DNA of 12,617 bases from JALHRI01 sp044351685 (GCA_044351685.1 JBILFK010000200.1:1-12617), one strand, 5' to 3'; shown: positions 1 to 7,304, counted from the first letter of the stretch. Program-made: numbers and translations. The notes: generated by a model not told the origin, from the sequence alone.

Positions 1-482
1 CTGTTCGATGAACCCGCACCGCCATTGCCGCCAACGGTCGAAGCCCCGGCAGTGCCTAAACCGCCTGCACCACCACCACCACCACCAGCAGAATTGACAC
101 CTAAGTCAGCAGCGGTGCCGTTACGCCCGTTATTGCCTTGCCCGGCCGTGCCAGCGCCTGCGGTTGCACCTGCAGCATTAGCCGCGGTTACGCCGCCACC
201 GCCACCGCCACTGCCACCACTTAATGCAGCACCGCCGCCATCGCGCGAGGAACCTGCGCCGCCACCCAGCGAGGTGATTGCACCAAAGATACTGTTGGTA
301 CCATTGCTTCCGGTTACGAACTGCGAAACAGCCCCAGCGCCACCAACACCCACCGTTACATTGACGATTGCGCCACTGGTTACGCCAACGCTGGCATTAT
401 ATTGCAGGCCACCAGCACCGCCACCGCCACCGCCATTATTACCGCCACCACCGCCGCCGCCAACTACCAATGCCGCAACGGT
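1..482 (-). repeat. Glycine-rich module 2 (partial, cut by the window edge)
   Basis: A second copy of the glycine-rich module begins about 1440 bases (about 480 codons) after the first. Its opening (VAALVV then eight glycines, NN, six glycines) and landmarks VTVGVGGAG and GSNGTNSIFGA align with module 1. Only about 160 residues are inside the window. It contains a (GGT)6 trinucleotide run, written as ACC repeats at about 68-88 on the plus strand. Slippage there would change glycine number without shifting the frame. Confidence 0.75.
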
Positions 483-3400
483 GGGAACCGAGGCATTATC
501 CACGGTGCCGCCAAACGCCACTGTGCCCGCGCCTGCAGCCATGGTGGTGTTGCCACCTAAACGCAGATTATTACCAAAAGTGATATTGCTGTTGGTGGTT
601 GAAAAGGCAGTCGTCGCTGAACCGGAATTGACGCCGAATGCGTTTGGCACATTGATGCCGGTGGCACCCGTAAGCGTGATGGCGCCATTGGTGCTGTTAA
701 GCACCGAGCCATTCAGCGCCAGCGAACCATTGGTGCTGGTGAGTGAAAGTGCACCACCCGCACGGTTTGCTAGAATCGTGTTTGGAATTGTCAGCGTGTT
801 GCCCACACCGGTAACACTTAACAGCACCGAACCAGCGGTAATGGCAGGCGCGGTTTGCGCAGCTGTGGTGGTGATCGAAACATTATCGAGCGCACGTATT
901 GCACCAATCGCGCCACCATAGGTAATGCTGCCTGCGGTCACCGTGAAGTCACAACTGCCCGAACAGCCTACAATGGGCTGAAAACTATTGGTGCCAGTCG
1001 TATTAGTATAAGTGACAATCGTGTCAGCACCTGAAGTTGTCGTCGTGCCCCCTATAATAATTGCCTGACCTGCATTACCCGTATAGCGGACGATTACCAC
1101 GCCAGCGCCACCCGCACCACCCGTACCCGTACTCCACGAGCCGCCACCGCCGCCACCGCCAGTGTTAACCCCACCGCCACCGCCGGTAATGCCGACACCC
1201 GCAGTGCCATTGACTGTACCACTTGTACCGCCCGCGCCACCTGTGCCGCCATTGCTGCCCGCGCCACCACCGCCACCGATACCACCTGCGCCACCGTTGA
1301 TACCAGTATAACCTGCCCCACCACCACCACCAGCATACGCATAGGTAGTGCCAGTAATATTGCTATTAATTCCCGCACCGCCATTCTTCGGCGTGGTTGA
1401 GGCCGCAGTGCCGCTACTTCCTGCCGCACCAGCACCGCCACCACCGGCAGCAGAGGTATTGGTGCTGGCACCACGTGCCACCGTAATCGACCCACCCGCA
1501 TTACCATAAATCCCAGTGCCATTGGCGCCGCTGGTGATGTAGGTGCTGGAGGCAACATTCCCAGCTCCCAAACTATTGCCTGTAGAAGCGCCTCCTGCTG
1601 GCAAGCCAGTTAAAGCACTCGCTTCAGCGCCGCCACCGGAACCACCTGCAAAGCCATTGCTTGTTGTTGCGGTTCCAGTGTAATAACCAGCGCCGCCACC
1701 GCCCGCTGCTGTCGCACCAAAAATGGAGGAGTTGCCGCCATTACTACCGAAGCCTGTGGGGTTTGTCGCACCCGCGCCGCCCGCGCCGCCTGCACCTACA
1801 GTAACTACAGAAGAGACTGAACCAGAAATGGCGCGGCTAAACGCTAAGGTTCCACCACCACCACCGCCACCACCCAGCGCGCCACCACCGCCACCACCGC
1901 CACCCACCGCCAGCACATCAACGGTGGTTGGGAAAGCAGCGCTGCCATTCACTGTGCTGGCAAGCGTCAGCGCACCGGTGCCAAGCGTTACCGTCAGCGG
2001 CGCAGCAATCACCAGTGGGCTTGCCATGTTCAGGTTGCCGCCGCCACTAGTAATCCCAATCGTGCCAGTGTTGGTGATATTGCTCGGCCCCGTCAGCGCA
2101 ATATTCCCACCGCCACTGGTAATGTTGAAGTTATTAGCAAGGTGTAGGTACGTGCCTGCCGTCAGTGTAATGGTACCGTTGTTACTACTGATATTCCCCG
2201 CACCACTTTTGATCAGCGCGCTATTCGCATTAGCACTGAGCGTGCCGCCCGAACCCGTCGTGGCAAGGCCACCCGCCACATTGATAACACTGCCCGCGCC
2301 AGTGCTGGCAAGACTGAGTTGGAAAGCAGTGATGTTCGGTGTGGTAAGCCCATTCGTGGTGCTGATGGTGGTGGTGCCAAGCGCGGTGGTAGCGCCCATC
2401 GCCGCGTTGAGGTTTGCGGTGCCTGCGGTGAGCGCCAATGCCACGCCATCGACCGTACCATTAAAGGTCGCGGTTGCCGTTCCCGGATTCACCGTAAGTG
2501 ATTCCGTAACGCCGCCGGATGTATCATTGATGGTGTTGTTGAAGGTAATCGGCTGGTTCGTGGCGGTGACGCTGACGCTGGATGCCTCACCCACCGCAAC
2601 GGGGTTACTGAAGGTGATTGCGCCCGCCGTGCTGGTTACATTATTGTTGAGAATGGTGCGGATATTATTCGAAAAAGTCACCGCACCGCTGGAATTCAAA
2701 ATACGGTTCAGTATAAAATCATTGAAGCCCTGAATATCCACCGCACCGAAGGTTGCTCCCAAACGCACCAGATTGGTGGTGGTCGCGGTGTAAGTTGGGC
2801 GCGTGCCGTTAATGCCTGAAAGTAATGTCAGCCCACCCAAGCCAACGCTTACGTTGCCATTCAAATAAAGCGCTCCCGTGTTTGCCGCGTTACCGTTTGC
2901 AGCCCGCAAGATCACCGCATTAGCGCCGCCACCCGTCAATGTATTGGCAGCATTCAGCGTGACATCGCGGAATCCAAGCACCGTGAGGTTGCCCGCACTG
3001 TTAATGTCGCGATTAAGGAACGTATCCAAGAAGCCCTGAATCGTTACCGCGCCGAACGTACCTCCCAACCGCACCAGACTTGTCGTTGTCGCTGTCCAGC
3101 TTGGGCGGGTGACGTTCACGCCAGATGTCAGGTTCAACGCGCCCGTACCTACGCGCAAAATCGCATCATTCAGCGTCAGGTTTCCCGTCCCTATTACGTT
3201 GTTTCCTGCAGCAGTCATCGTTAAGCTGAAGTTACCTGCGCCCGTAGCAATCGTGCGCCCGGTATTCGCCACCGTAATATCACGGCTGAAAGCAGCGTTA
3301 ACATTACCCGAACTTCTTACATCGGCATTGATGGCCAAATCACGCCCCGTCATGGTGATAGGCCCTACCGCTGTGGTGCCCCCAATGGCGGCGGCAACCG

Positions 3401-6400
3401 TGGTGGTGCCATTCGCTGAGGTGGTGGTGAAGCCGGTAAGCGCGCCATCGAGCGTGCTGTTCAAAGCGATATTGGCATTGGAAATGTATTGCAGGGTTCG
3501 TCCCGCAAAATTGAACGCAGTATTGACGGTTAGGTTCGTGGCGGTGGTGCTGCCAAAAATATAGCCAGTGCCCGCTGTGAGGTAACCGATCATCGTATCG
3601 GTAAATTGCAGGGCACTGGCGCCTGTGCCCACACCCATGGTAATCGCCGTGCGCGGCGCGATGGTTACCGTGCCACCACTATTGATGTTATTGGCTTGAT
3701 TGAGGAAGAAGGTGTTGGAGCTAAGCGTAATATTGCTTGCCGCACCCGCCGTGCGCACGCCATTTGCTACATCGGTCCTAAAGCCGTCGCCGCTGGTGGT
3801 GCCTGCCGTGCCATTGACCGTGATGCTGCCGGTGCCACTGTTACGTATGCCATCGGCAATGGCGCTGTAGACACCGTGGTTAGTGCCGCCTGTGCCGGTG
3901 CCGCCAGTGCCGGTGATGGTGATCAATCCCGAACCGCTCGAGGTAACGGTGCCGTTCGCACCACTAATATATACACCGTGGTTACCGGTGCTGGCTGCCC
4001 CGCCGCCACCGGTGCCGGCAAGAGTGATAGTGCCAGTACCCGTGTTGCTTAACACCCCAATACCCGCACCGCCGCCGGTTAAGGCAATCCCGTAATTGTT
4101 ATTGGCCGTGCTGGCGGTACCGCCAAACCCGTTAAGGGTAACAGCGCCGCCATTAGCCACCAGTGAACCGCTACCGCCTTGGCTAATTCCAATCCCTACC
4201 TTCTGGCCAGCGGTGCCAGTGCCGCCCGAACCATAAACCAGCACTGTGCCAGTGCCAGTGGGGTTTATTCCGTTAGCGAAATTAGATAGAACACCGTATG
4301 CAGCGTTCGTATTCGCACCAGCAGTCCCGCTAAGCGTGATAGCACCGGTGCCAGTGCTGCGCACAATGCCACCTGCCCCACCACTTGAAAGCAATACGCC
4401 CACATTGGTATTGCCGGTGCCGGCGCCTGATGTGCCGTTAATGCGAATCACACCATTCGCGCTGCTGACAAGACTACGAATTGCCGTGCCATGCACCTGA
4501 TTACCATTGCCTGCGGTGCCCTGACCAATACCGCTCATATTGATGGTGCCCGCAAAATTGGTGCTGATGGTGCCTGCGGTAAAATCGATGCCGTGGCTTG
4601 GGTTGGTGCCGTTTTCGCCGCGACCATTGATCACGATGTTGCCACCTGCAGCAGCGCCCGTGGCATTAATATTCGCGGCAATGCTCACACCAGAGTAAAA
4701 ATTCGCCAGGTTAATGCCCTGCGCAAACCCTGTTGCAGCTACGTTTACCGAACCGTTCGCATTATACGTTGCCGAGGTGGGGGCTGCTAAACCGCCGCTG
4801 ATGGTGACATTGCCGCCATTGGTGACAATTGCGCCTGCTGCCGTGGTGCGCACTGCACCGCCACCGGCACCACCGGTATTATTCGAGCGCAAGGTGAGTG
4901 CACCCCCATTCAGCGTGATGCCGGCCGCTACCTCAATATTGCGGAATGCCGAAAGCGTGAGCGAACCGGTGCCCGTGGTGGTGATAGCGGCATTCACAAA
5001 AATATCGCCGTTATTCGCGCCGCTAGCAAACGCATCGTTGTTGGTTTGAATCGTCACGTTGGTGCCACCATCAAGCAGCGGCACAATCGTGGTGGTGCGC
5101 ACAAACGAACCGCCCGATGCGTTCGGCTGGAAGTTTGGCCCAGCGCCAACATTCGCAGTGGGGTTGGTGTTATCGATGGTGATATCCGCCGGATCGAGCA
5201 GCCAGTTACCAGCATTACCGCCCGTGGCTTTGGCTTGCACAACGCCCGTATCAATCTGCAAAAACCGCTTGCCCGAGGTTTCTACAAAGCCGCCATTGCC
5301 CTTGGCGCCTGCGGCATTCGCGGTGATGTTGCCGTTAAATTGCGTGGTGTCTTCGGCAAACACAATCACCTCGCCGCCATTGCCTTGCGTGGTGGCGTTG
5401 GCTTCAATGCGTGCACCCGCATCCATGCGCAGATTGCGTGCAACCGGTGTTGCGCCTTGGCCCAAATATTCACCGCCAACACGTACCTTGCCGCCGCCCG
5501 CTGTGCCATTTGCAGTGATGCGGGCAGCAGGTGCTAACGCCACGCGATCACCCGTTACCGTAATGCTGCCGCCCTTCTCGCCACTCGCATTTCCGGAAGC
5601 ATCGATGATGCCTGCAACGCGCACTTCGCTTTGCACGGGTGTTTTATTTTTCAGCGCCGGATTATTGCCCGCCACCGCGTGGCTGCCAAGCGAAGCAATC
5701 ACGATAGTGCCTTCTCGCTGCGCCACGGTTTGTGCGGCCACGGTGCCTTGCACCTCGATCACGCTTGAAAGTAATTTACTGCCGGCGGCCGCAGTCATCG
5801 CCACGATGCCGCCATCGGCGCGCAGCGTGCCACTGTTCTTGACAAGCGCCTGCGTCACCGCATCGCTCACCGCAACTTCCAGCAAGCCGTCGCCGTAAAA
5901 ATCTACTGTCGCAGTGTCGCCGGAAGCCAGCTGCACGCGCCCCAATTTCGCGGTAATGATACCGCTGTTTTCCACCTGCGGCGCCACAAACCCCACCAGC
6001 CCAGAATCTTTGGCGCTAATACTGCCTTCGTTTTTCAAGGCGGCATTGGCATCGCCCGGAATATCAAACCGCAGCGTGCGATCATTCATGAATTTGGCAT
6101 TGTCGATATCGGCGCTGGTGGCCACTAAGCTGTTCACATCGACCTGTGCATTTTTGCCAAACGTCACGCCATTCTGGTTGATAATGATGACGTTGCCGTT
6201 GGCTTTGAGCGCGCCGTCGATGACGCTGGCTTGGCTGCTGTGCACGCGGTTAAGCGCGATTGCATCGCTTGATGGCTGATGAAATTCGGTGCGCTCGCCC
6301 TGCAGAATATCGAAGCTGCGCCAGTCAATTATTAGCTTTTCGGTTTGCTGATGCACATCCACTGCGCCGGGCGTGGTGATGATGTTGGCGGCACCCGCAG

Positions 6401-6515
6401 CTACTGTGCCATCTACCGGGTTGGCGTGTGCCGAGGCAAGCGGCAACAACCAGCAAATGGCCAGCCACAGTGCCGCAAGGGATTGTGCAAATGTTACGCG
6501 CTTTTTTATTAGCAT
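1..6515 (-). CDS. Giant filamentous-haemagglutinin-like (TpsA-type) secreted protein, C-terminus outside the window
   Basis: Predicted surface or secreted adhesin of the two-partner secretion family, exported to the periplasm by Sec and across the outer membrane by a TpsB-type porin. At least 2171 codons were read without an in-frame stop. Residues 1-31 form a signal peptide (basic MLIKKR start, hydrophobic core, cleavage likely after ASAHA). Residues about 32-250 are the TPS/haemagglutination-activity domain, with IIDWRSFDI at 62-70 and INQNGVTFG at 112-120. Residues about 330-440 carry the family's conserved GGKVRVGGEYLG, GNGGEVIVFAED, GNGGFVETSGK and WLLDPADITI blocks. Beyond lie Gly/Ala/Ser/Thr/Asn-rich repeats: about seven ~40-residue units, a 102-residue tandem repeat and two Gly-rich modules. 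Cysteine is absent after the signal peptide except CSGSC at about 1851-1855. The ATG at 6515 was chosen because it gives the signal peptide directly; its ribosome site (GTGAG) is weak. The end is unseen, so a classical autotransporter with its own beta-barrel is not formally excluded, but the N-terminus is TpsA-like. No TpsB gene is visible here. Confidence 0.93.
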   Translation of the reverse strand, partial: MLIKKRVTFAQSLAALWLAICWLLPLASAHANPVDGTVAAGAANIITTPGAVDVHQQTEKLIIDWRSFDILQGERTEFHQPSSDAIALNRVHSSQASVIDGALKANGNVIIINQNGVTFGKNAQVDVNSLVATSADIDNAKFMNDRTLRFDIPGDANAALKNEGSISAKDSGLVGFVAPQVENSGIITAKLGRVQLASGDTATVDFYGDGLLEVAVSDAVTQALVKNSGTLRADGGIVAMTAAAGSKLLSSVIEVQGTVAAQTVAQREGTIVIASLGSHAVAGNNPALKNKTPVQSEVRVAGIIDASGNASGEKGGSITVTGDRVALAPAARITANGTAGGGKVRVGGEYLGQGATPVARNLRMDAGARIEANATTQGNGGEVIVFAEDTTQFNGNITANAAGAKGNGGFVETSGKRFLQIDTGVVQAKATGGNAGNWLLDPADITIDNTNPTANVGAGPNFQPNASGGSFVRTTTIVPLLDGGTNVTIQTNNDAFASGANNGDIFVNAAITTTGTGSLTLSAFRNIEVAAGITLNGGALTLRSNNTGGAGGGAVRTTAAGAIVTNGGNVTISGGLAAPTSATYNANGSVNVAATGFAQGINLANFYSGVSIAANINATGAAAGGNIVINGRGENGTNPSHGIDFTAGTISTNFAGTINMSGIGQGTAGNGNQVHGTAIRSLVSSANGVIRINGTSGAGTGNTNVGVLLSSGGAGGIVRSTGTGAITLSGTAGANTNAAYGVLSNFANGINPTGTGTVLVYGSGGTGTAGQKVGIGISQGGSGSLVANGGAVTLNGFGGTASTANNNYGIALTGGGAGIGVLSNTGTGTITLAGTGGGGAASTGNHGVYISGANGTVTSSGSGLITITGTGGTGTGGTNHGVYSAIADGIRNSGTGSITVNGTAGTTSGDGFRTDVANGVRTAGAASNITLSSNTFFLNQANNINSGGTVTIAPRTAITMGVGTGASALQFTDTMIGYLTAGTGYIFGSTTATNLTVNTAFNFAGRTLQYISNANIALNSTLDGALTGFTTTSANGTTTVAAAIGGTTAVGPITMTGRDLAINADVRSSGNVNAAFSRDITVANTGRTIATGAGNFSLTMTAAGNNVIGTGNLTLNDAILRVGTGALNLTSGVNVTRPSWTATTTSLVRLGGTFGAVTIQGFLDTFLNRDINSAGNLTVLGFRDVTLNAANTLTGGGANAVILRAANGNAANTGALYLNGNVSVGLGGLTLLSGINGTRPTYTATTTNLVRLGATFGAVDIQGFNDFILNRILNSSGAVTFSNNIRTILNNNVTSTAGAITFSNPVAVGEASSVSVTATNQPITFNNTINDTSGGVTESLTVNPGTATATFNGTVDGVALALTAGTANLNAAMGATTALGTTTISTTNGLTTPNITAFQLSLASTGAGSVINVAGGLATTGSGGTLSANANSALIKSGAGNISSNNGTITLTAGTYLHLANNFNITSGGGNIALTGPSNITNTGTIGITSGGGNLNMASPLVIAAPLTVTLGTGALTLASTVNGSAAFPTTVDVLAVGGGGGGGGALGGGGGGGGTLAFSRAISGSVSSVVTVGAGGAGGAGATNPTGFGSNGGNSSIFGATAAGGGGAGYYTGTATTSNGFAGGSGGGAEASALTGLPAGGASTGNSLGAGNVASSTYITSGANGTGIYGNAGGSITVARGASTNTSAAGGGGAGAAGSSGTAASTTPKNGGAGINSNITGTTYAYAGGGGGAGYTGINGGAGGIGGGGGAGSNGGTGGAGGTSGTVNGTAGVGITGGGGGVNTGGGGGGGSWSTGTGGAGGAGVVIVRYTGNAGQAIIIGGTTTTSGADTIVTYTNTTGTNSFQPIVGCSGSCDFTVTAGSITYGGAIGAIRALDNVSITTTAAQTAPAITAGSVLLSVTGVGNTLTIPNTILANRAGGALSLTSTNGSLALNGSVLNSTNGAITLTGATGINVPNAFGVNSGSATTAFSTTNSNITFGNNLRLGGNTTMAAGAGTVAFGGTVDNASVPTVAALVVGGGGGGGNNGGGGGGAGGLQYNASVGVTSGAIVNVTVGVGGAGAVSQFVTGSNGTNSIFGAITSLGGGAGSSRDGGGAALSGGSGGGGGGVTAANAAGATAGAGTAGQGNNGRNGTAADLGVNSAGGGGGGAGGLGTAGASTVGGNGGAGSSN
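1078..1928 (-). repeat. Glycine-rich module 1 of the large secreted protein
   Basis: This segment encodes about 283 residues with a clear start (VDVLAV followed by eight glycines) and end (GAGVVIVRYTG). That VLVVGGGGGG...GVVIIRY layout matches a recognisable glycine-rich domain found in various bacterial surface and phage tail-associated proteins. Between the ends are runs of Gly with Ala, Ser, Thr and Asn, and internal landmarks VTVGAGGAGG and GSNGGNSSIFGA. The DNA is dominated by GGN codons, seen as ACC/GCC triplets on the plus strand. It sits between beta-helix-like stretches, which makes it look like an inserted module. The family assignment comes from pattern memory and has not been tested by profile search. 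Confidence 0.75.
2685..3122 (-). repeat. 102-residue tandem repeat within the large secreted protein
   Basis: Two strongly similar 44-codon blocks lie at 2991-3122 and 2685-2816, exactly 306 bases (102 codons) apart. Both read G(V/I)N-x-TRP-x-(W/Y)TATTT-x-LVRLG-x-TFGAV-x-IQGF, then a D-x(2)-LNR-x(2)-NS-x-G tail. Similarity extends about 20 residues upstream of each (GALxL and GxLxLN patterns). The DNA is clearly alignable but diverged, so this is an internal duplication that has since drifted. The exact multiple of three keeps the frame. Confidence 0.85.
3745..4500 (-). repeat. About seven degenerate ~40-residue repeats inside the large secreted protein
   Basis: Translated on the minus strand, residues about 672-923 show a recurring unit of roughly N-x-GV-x(n)-GI/V-x(3)-GTG-x-I-T-x-GTGG. 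Examples are TNVGVLLSSGGAGGIV, AAYGVLSNFANGI, NHGVYISGANGTV and NHGVYSAIADGI, each followed by a strand such as GTGAITLSGTAG or SGLITITGTGG. The units are diverged in both DNA and protein. They fit stacked turns of a right-handed beta-helix, which is inferred from the family and not shown by the sequence alone. Confidence 0.75.
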
Positions 6516-6790
6516 TACGCTCACTTTTTTCGATTCATCTTAACATTTTTTCTAGGGAAAATCAGCGTTTTGTGAAATATGGGCAAAAAGTTAGGGGAAT
6601 CTGTTGCGTTGTTGCGTTGCAAAAATGCTTCGATTTTGGAGGCGCCGAACACGCCATCTGACAACCCGAAAAATTTTCAAAATCGTCGGTTTTTTTCGCG
6701 CCGGATTTGTCCCATTTTGGGCGCGATAGATGCCAACAAGAATTGTCATTTAAGCATTATTTATGCTATATTGTTTCGGTGTCGTAATAT
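6516..6790 (-). other. Possible long 5' leader of the large secreted-protein gene, with hairpin-forming segments
   Basis: No gene is supported here. The stretch is AT-rich and holds inverted repeats: CGCGCC/GGCGCG arms at 6697-6702 and 6720-6725, CGATTTTG/CAAAATCG arms at 6631-6638 and 6678-6685, and a small AGCAT/ATGCT hairpin at about 6753-6767. A T7 tract on the plus strand (6690-6696) follows the second pair. A five-codon frame MNRKK (6538-6521) ends five bases before the start codon of the large gene. No known riboswitch was recognised. Confidence 0.35.
6549..6576 (-). promoter_or_regulatory. Candidate proximal promoter for the large secreted-protein gene
   Basis: On the minus strand a -35-like TTCACA (6571-6576) is separated by 16 bases from a -10-like TAGAAA (6549-6554). 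This would start transcription near 6542 and leave a leader of only about 27 bases before the ATG at 6515. Matches are 5 of 6 and 4 of 6 to the sigma-70 consensus. It is a weak prediction from pattern alone. Confidence 0.3.
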
Positions 6791-6819
6791 CATATAATTG
6801 CGTATGAATAGGGTGTCAA
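6791..6819 (-). promoter_or_regulatory. Candidate distal promoter for the large secreted-protein gene
   Basis: On the minus strand a perfect -35 TTGACA (6814-6819) is followed after 17 bases by TATATG (6791-6796); TATGAT two bases further on is an alternative -10. The start site would be near 6784, giving a leader of about 270 bases before the ATG at 6515. On the opposite strand the same AT-rich spot holds TATAAT (6793-6798) 16 bases after TTGTTT (6771-6776), but no plus-strand gene follows closely. Confidence 0.4.
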
Positions 6820-7031
6820 AATTACCCTTAAAATGGGGCTGTTTTGGAGCAAATTACGCGCAACCATTAATTGCTTAAAATTTTATTACGTTGCCGAATT
6901 CGCAAGATACTTGTGCACACGAAACTGGTATCGCGCGGGGTCAGTTCGGGTTAACGATTCCAAATCCAACACGGGCTGTTTTTATTGTGCGACGCGGCAA
7001 TGATTAGAATGTTTCAAAACTAACCCGCTTC
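6820..7031. other. Intergenic stretch with no recognised feature
   Basis: About 210 AT-rich bases lie between the tRNA terminator and the distal promoter candidate. No coding frame with a plausible product, no convincing hairpin and no recognisable operator was found on either strand. It may contain regulatory sites for the large gene, but nothing specific can be supported. Confidence 0.4.
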
Positions 7032-7074
7032 AAAAAAACTCCATCGCACCGATAAGCCGCCTTGAGGTGCGATG
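7032..7074 (-). terminator. Rho-independent terminator downstream of tRNA-Arg
   Basis: On the minus strand a perfect 9-bp stem (CATCGCACC at 7066-7074 pairing with GGTGCGATG at 7042-7050) encloses a 15-base loop. It is followed within three bases by seven T residues (7032-7038). It lies about 64 bases beyond the tRNA 3' end, in the right orientation to end that transcript. Confidence 0.8.
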
Positions 7075-7086
7075 CTTCGACGTGCC

Positions 7087-7129
7087 CATTGCAAAGTACA
7101 CTGAGCCGAAGGCAAAGGACTTTGCAATG
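7087..7129 (-). other. Perfect 11-bp inverted repeat between tRNA-Arg and its terminator
   Basis: CATTGCAAAGT (7087-7097) and ACTTTGCAATG (7119-7129) are perfect inverted copies around a 21-base loop. No T-tract follows on either strand, so it is not a second terminator. In the tRNA transcript it would form a stem-loop starting about eight bases after the encoded CCA, where it could mark or shield the trailer for 3' processing. That role is inference. Confidence 0.6.
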
Positions 7130-7137
7130 AACATCGA

Positions 7138-7214
7138 TGGCGTGCCCGGAGGGAGTCGAACCCCCGACCGTCGGATTAGAAATCCGATGCTCTATCCAGC
7201 TGAGCTACGGGCAC
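7138..7214 (-). tRNA. tRNA-Arg (anticodon UCU), CCA encoded
   Basis: The minus strand folds as a standard 77-base cloverleaf. The acceptor stem GTGCCCG/CGGGCAC is perfect. The D-arm is GCTC..GAGC, the anticodon stem TCGGA/TCCGA with loop TTTCTAA gives anticodon TCT, and the T-arm contains TTCGACT. A G discriminator and a genomically encoded CCA follow. It reads AGA and AGG arginine codons. Transcription would start upstream, between this gene and the divergent gene at 7305; no strong promoter could be singled out there. The apparent plus-strand protein frame crossing it (containing SRTPDRRIRNPMLYPAELRAH-like residues) is the well-known false translation of an antisense tRNA. Confidence 0.97.
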
Positions 7215-7304
7215 ACCTGAGGCGGTTTTACCATGCAATTCATCTGCGGCAAGTAAATGCGACAGGCAAATGCATCGCTTGCCTTTTGAACAAAGCTGCG
7301 GCAT

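Noticed and set aside
1094..1795. Minus-strand frames at 1094-1558 and 1610-1795
   Set aside because: They are in a different frame from the large gene, which is open throughout this stretch with the expected glycine-rich content. They are out-of-frame shadows.
1..1928. The glycine-codon ACC/GCC runs as a CRISPR array or phase-variable repeat
   Set aside because: There is no constant repeat with unique spacers, and all units are multiples of three inside an open frame, so slippage would alter length without switching the gene off.
25..6279. Long plus-strand frames rich in Pro, Ala and Val (for example 25-921, 1723-2733, 5059-5898)
   Set aside because: They are antisense to the continuous minus-strand gene and owe their openness to its glycine and alanine codons. 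Their composition is a mirror of GGN/GCN codons, and none has a recognisable domain.
6595..6630. Repeated GTTGCGTTG followed by GCAAAAA, reminiscent of IS6-type inverted-repeat ends
   Set aside because: There is no transposase, no partner inverted repeat and no target duplication nearby. The resemblance is a short, low-information match.
6428..6797. Plus-strand frames of 77 and 72 codons upstream of the tRNA
   Set aside because: No recognisable protein features. The first overlaps the signal-peptide end of the large gene antisense, and the second lies in the AT-rich leader with no convincing ribosome site.
6864..6920. TTAATTGCTTAA and TTGTGCACAC, considered as CtrA or DnaA-type sites
   Set aside because: The TTAA half-sites are spaced by four bases where CtrA needs seven. 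The second sequence is a poor match to a DnaA box and stands alone.
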